DNA from: Thermogutta sp.
Lineage (GTDB): Bacteria > Planctomycetota > Planctomycetia > Pirellulales > Thermoguttaceae
Reading direction: 5' to 3'
NCBI GenBank assembly: GCA_012798155.1
Contig: JAAZNR010000579.1
Location: forward strand, 1 to 7,360
DNA length: 7,360 nt
Below the pieces are notes generated by a model that ran no database searches, was not told the DNA's origin, and saw only the letters and a list, made by a program, of their open reading frames with translations. Shown piece by piece: positions 5,361 to 7,360 of the stretch. The position numbers and the translations under genes are program-made. Position 1 is the first letter of the stretch, and each line of letters starts with the position of its first letter.

Positions 5361-5634
5361 ACCAGCCTCCAAGGATCGATCAGCCCCCACATGCGAGGGG
5401 AAACGCGGCACTCGGCCGCACCAAGGGCCGCCCGTCTGAAAGCCGCGGGCTGGGCAACCATTGGGTCGCCCCCCGGCCATTTCGGAAACTCAACTAGCGA
5501 CATCGGCTCCCTTATGCTACCATCCTGCACCGAACCATCCGGTCGCACAAGCGGCACCCCTGCGCGCGGCCGCCCTACCGCGGGGGGCAGCCCCGGCCTC
5601 GTCCCCGGGAGACTTCGGCAAAGCATCCAATCCC
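5361..5634. promoter_or_regulatory. Divergent intergenic region before the TPR lipoprotein
   Basis: These 274 bp separate two divergent genes and should hold both promoters. TATGCT at 5513-5518 could be a plus-strand -10 box, but the hexamer 17 bp upstream is a poor -35. The half nearest the lipoprotein is very GC-rich. An open frame from an ATG at 5461 runs into the lipoprotein gene, but its first 58 residues are low-complexity and precede the real signal peptide. Confidence 0.3.
5366..5370 (-). promoter_or_regulatory. Ribosome binding site that decides a GTG start
   Basis: On the minus strand GGAGG is 5 nt before the GTG at 5360-5358. It is the main reason for preferring the GTG over the upstream ATG at 5480. 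Confidence 0.65.
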
Positions 5635-6579
5635 ATGAGTTTGCGCGAGAGACTCCTGCAAAGGACGGCGTTTTGGACCGCCCTCGCAGCCCTATGGCTG
5701 CCCGGTTGCAGTCTGGTTCAGCGCCACATGCGGCCGGTTCGGGAATTGGAGGTCAGCCGGCAGTTGACCCGGGAGGCCAATTTCGCCCTGGAACGCGGGG
5801 ATCTGCAAGAGGCGGATCGACTGCTGGTCCAAGCCCTGAGGCAATGCGAGACCGACGCCGAGGCCCGCGCCCTCTACGGCGAAGTGCTGTGGCGTCTGGG
5901 ACAGCGCGAGGCCGCGCTTCAGCAGTTGAAGTCGGCCGCCGAACAAGCGCCGGACCAAGCACCCATCCACTTGCGGCTGGCGGAGAAGTACCTGGCGTCC
6001 GGCAGCGCCGAGCTTGCCCAACGTCACACGGAAACGGCGATCCGCATCAGCCCCGGCAACAGCGCCGCCTGGCTGATGCACGGCAAGGTCTTGCAGGCCC
6101 GAGGTCAAATCCAGACCGCGATCAGCGCCTTGCAGCGTTCCCTCGATTTCAACCCCGAAGAGACGGAAGCCTTGGCCCGCCTGGCCGAGTGTTACCAAGC
6201 CTCCGGACAGCCTGACCGGGCCTTGGCGGAGTGGCAAGCCGCCCTGGAGAGGTACCGACCGGGTCACGAACCGGTCGAGTGGCTGGTGGCCGTCGCCCAA
6301 GTCTATCAATGGATCGGGCGTCATGCCGATGCCGCCGAGTACTACGCCCAGGCCGCTGAAAGGGACAATGGCAACCCCGACCTCCTCGTCCAAGCCGGTC
6401 TGGCACACCTTCGGGCGGGGGATCGCGTCGCCGCTCTTACAAACTTGCGTAAGGCCCTGGCGATCGACCCCCGAAACCCCGACGCCCATCGATTGCTCCA
6501 GCAGCTCAGCGCGGACCACGTGATCCTCACCTCCGGCGAGGAGACGGCTCCCCATCCAGCGAGGGGACGGCTCCCTTGA
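5635..6579 (+). CDS. TPR-repeat lipoprotein
   Basis: A 314-residue protein with a lipoprotein signal peptide: a basic start (MSLRERLLQR), a hydrophobic stretch (TAFWTALAALW, 11-21) and a lipobox LPGC with the acylated Cys25. The mature part is built of about seven tetratricopeptide repeats, roughly at residues 44-73, 76-106, 109-140, 143-174, 177-207, 213-246 and 248-281. Their TPR features are visible in ALYGEVLWRLGQREAALQQL and LAECYQASGQPDRALAEWQA. A short low-complexity tail (DHVILTSGEETAPHPARGRLP) ends it. TPR solenoids bind other proteins, so a scaffold or assembly role at the envelope is likely, but no partner is encoded nearby. The ATG at 5635 is chosen because it puts the lipobox at the right distance; its Shine-Dalgarno is weak. 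Confidence is high for the class, none for a specific function. Confidence 0.9.
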   Translation: MSLRERLLQRTAFWTALAALWLPGCSLVQRHMRPVRELEVSRQLTREANFALERGDLQEADRLLVQALRQCETDAEARALYGEVLWRLGQREAALQQLKSAAEQAPDQAPIHLRLAEKYLASGSAELAQRHTETAIRISPGNSAAWLMHGKVLQARGQIQTAISALQRSLDFNPEETEALARLAECYQASGQPDRALAEWQAALERYRPGHEPVEWLVAVAQVYQWIGRHADAAEYYAQAAERDNGNPDLLVQAGLAHLRAGDRVAALTNLRKALAIDPRNPDAHRLLQQLSADHVILTSGEETAPHPARGRLP

Positions 6580-6606
6580 CCGCCCGCCCGAATCCTTGAC
6601 ACAAAA

Positions 6607-6628
6607 CCGAAACGGCACCGTTTCTCGG
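6607..6628 (+). terminator. Possible terminator hairpin after the TPR lipoprotein
   Basis: GAAACG (6609-6614) pairs with CGTTTC (6619-6624) around a GCAC loop, and the outer CC/GG can add two pairs across a bulge. It begins 28 bp after the stop codon, where a terminator is expected. There is no T-run after it, so it is not a canonical intrinsic terminator. Confidence 0.35.
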
Positions 6629-6654
6629 CTCCCTCGCACAGCCGTGATAGGACT

Positions 6655-6672
6655 CCCACCCCGTTTGGTGGG
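6655..6672. repeat. Hairpin CCCACC-N6-GGTGGG
   Basis: A perfect 6-bp inverted repeat, CCCACC (6655-6660) and GGTGGG (6667-6672), with a 6-nt loop. It is second in the series of hairpins after the lipoprotein gene. Confidence 0.4.
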
Positions 6673-6685
6673 CGCGAATCCGCAG

Positions 6686-6731
6686 GGCGCGGACGTTACG
6701 ACACGTTCGGCCTGCCGAGGAAGTCCGCGCC
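6686..6731. repeat. Perfect 9-bp inverted repeat enclosing a smaller stem
   Basis: GGCGCGGAC (6686-6694) and GTCCGCGCC (6723-6731) are perfect complements across 28 nt. Inside, TTCGG and CCGAG (6706-6719, one wobble pair as RNA) close a CCTG tetraloop. The result is a compact two-stem fold with asymmetric internal loops, more elaborate than a terminator. It may be part of a structured RNA or a processing site; no known class was recognised. Confidence 0.5.
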
Positions 6732-6752
6732 AAGCCGCGCCGGGACGGCCTC

Positions 6753-6768
6753 CACCGCGCTGACGGTG
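6753..6768 (+). terminator. Weak hairpin CACCG-N6-CGGTG followed by TTT
   Basis: CACCG (6753-6757) pairs with CGGTG (6764-6768) around CGCTGA, and TTTGCC follows. The stem is short and the T-run only three long, so a terminator role is weakly supported. Confidence 0.25.
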
Positions 6769-6791
6769 TTTGCCATGACACAATATGCTAG

Positions 6792-6821
6792 GGCATAGTA
6801 TGCCAGCGAGGCCCGCGCTGG
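6792..6821. repeat. Two overlapping palindromes
   Basis: GGCATA-G-TATGCC (6792-6804) is a perfect 13-bp palindrome of operator-like spacing. It overlaps CCAGCG (6803-6808) with CGCTGG (6816-6821), a 6-bp stem with a 7-nt loop. No start codon follows closely, so regulation cannot be assigned. Confidence 0.35.
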
Positions 6822-6918
6822 GATGGGACGTCACGGCCGCGACTGCCATTTCGGCCCGGCCTCATCCTCAAACCAGCGGCGAAGTCTTCGCTGCTTGACA
6901 TTTCACGCCGCCGAATCA

Positions 6919-6997
6919 TGCCGATAATGCACCGTAGATACATGCGGATAATGCACAATACACAATAGACACGTGCGGGTAATGCACAATACACAAT
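6919..6997. repeat. 31-bp tandem repeat, two and a partial unit
   Basis: The 24 bp at 6943-6966 recur at 6974-6997 with one mismatch, giving a 31-bp period; the shared core is TAATGCACAATACACAAT. A shorter relative (TGCCGATAATGCACCGTAGA) starts at 6919. The tract is AT-richer than its surroundings and non-coding. Confidence 0.7.
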
Positions 6998-7162
6998 GGG
7001 AGTAAGCTCGGCCGAAAGGTCTCCAGGTCCGGGCGATCACGTCATTGACCGAAACTAGGCCGCAAGGTGCACGCGAAAGTTGGAATCCAGGCCGCCGCAC
7101 TCCGAAAACACCGGGAATGGGTCCCACCCCGCCAAACCGCCGCAGGGCGGCACGGCCTCGGT

Positions 7163-7204
7163 GCGCCATCACAATGAAGCAGCGCGCCATCACAATGAAA
7201 CCGC
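7163..7204. repeat. 21-bp tandem repeat, two units
   Basis: Units at 7163-7183 and 7184-7204 match at 19 of 21 positions and share GCGCCATCACAATGAA. A weaker third relative follows near 7217-7237. The sequence differs from the 31-bp repeat upstream, although both contain CACAAT. Confidence 0.65.
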
Positions 7205-7360
7205 CGAAAATGAATCGCATCCCAATCAAACGCCGCAGCCATCGCAGTCTTCCTTGTCTGCTCAGACTTCCGAAGGTGAAAAGGCCGTTCGCCGGCTTTC
7301 GGATTCGGCCTCCGATGTGGCCTTGGTAGCGATTGCCCCACCCCAAGCAGGAACGCCGGG

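Larger units (their letters stand above)
6580..7360. other. Long intergenic region, hairpins and tandem repeats, no supported gene
   Basis: I find no credible gene in these 781 bp. Frames open on the minus strand between 6527 and 7346 translate the repeats and lack recognisable domains. The first third (6607-6821) is a run of hairpins; from 6919 there is a 31-bp repeat, and from 7163 a 21-bp repeat. A stem CCGCC-GCAG-GGCGG lies at 7137-7150. A promoter for a plus-strand gene to the right could lie in the last 100 bp, but I see no clear one. Confidence 0.6.

Noticed and set aside
6543..6575. 10-bp direct repeat GACGGCTCCC at 6543 and 6566
   Set aside because: It lies in the last codons of the lipoprotein gene, in a low-complexity tail; a short repeat like this is expected in GC-rich DNA.
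5692..6849. A 385-residue minus-strand frame opposite the TPR lipoprotein
   Set aside because: Antisense shadow of a GC-rich gene; the plus strand has a signal peptide, lipobox and seven TPRs.
6903..7346. A minus-strand frame of 147 residues and a plus-strand frame at 7045-7329
   Set aside because: The minus product spells out the 31-bp and 21-bp repeats (FIVMARCFIVMAHRG and similar) and neither frame has a domain, ribosome binding site or normal composition.

Overview
The window looks like ordinary chromosome from a GC-rich bacterium (about 60% GC by eye), most likely a planctomycete. The reasons are the pairing of an L-rhamnulose kinase with a Gfo/Idh/MocA oxidoreductase, a small conserved protein of a kind I associate with that phylum, weak or absent Shine-Dalgarno sequences on two of five genes, and long intergenic stretches filled with degenerate short repeats. 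The phylum assignment is inference; there is no rRNA or other marker gene here.

Five protein genes are supported. On the minus strand lie a Gfo/Idh/MocA-family NAD(P)-dependent oxidoreductase (502-1524) and, upstream of it in transcription order, rhamnulokinase RhaB (1967-3463). They point the same way but are 442 bp apart, so they need not form one operon. Divergent from rhaB is mutY, the A/G-specific adenine DNA glycosylase (3616-4884). It converges, with only a 20-bp gap, on a small GTG-started conserved protein of unknown function (4905-5360, minus). Divergent from that is a TPR-repeat lipoprotein (5635-6579, plus). The two sugar genes may act in deoxyhexose catabolism; the other three have no obvious shared pathway.

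The non-coding part is about a quarter of the window and holds the unusual structure. Positions 1-501 begin with a textbook intrinsic terminator for a gene left of the window, followed by a 36-bp hairpin module present twice and a 16-bp tandem repeat. Positions 1525-1966 hold a MITE-like palindromic element of about 164 bp, with near-perfect terminal inverted repeats and an 8-bp direct repeat at its ends. Right beside it is a nine-unit array of a palindromic word on an 18-bp beat that runs into the stop codon and last codons of rhaB. Positions 6580-7360 hold a chain of hairpins, including a perfect 9-bp inverted repeat enclosing a smaller stem, then a 31-bp and a 21-bp tandem repeat; I see no gene there.

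I found no defence island, secondary-metabolite cluster, CRISPR array, phage gene, tRNA or rRNA. The items most worth a second look are the MITE-like element, the adjoining 18-bp array, and a MutY whose usual catalytic aspartate is a glutamate and whose 8-oxoG-sensing FSH motif is altered.
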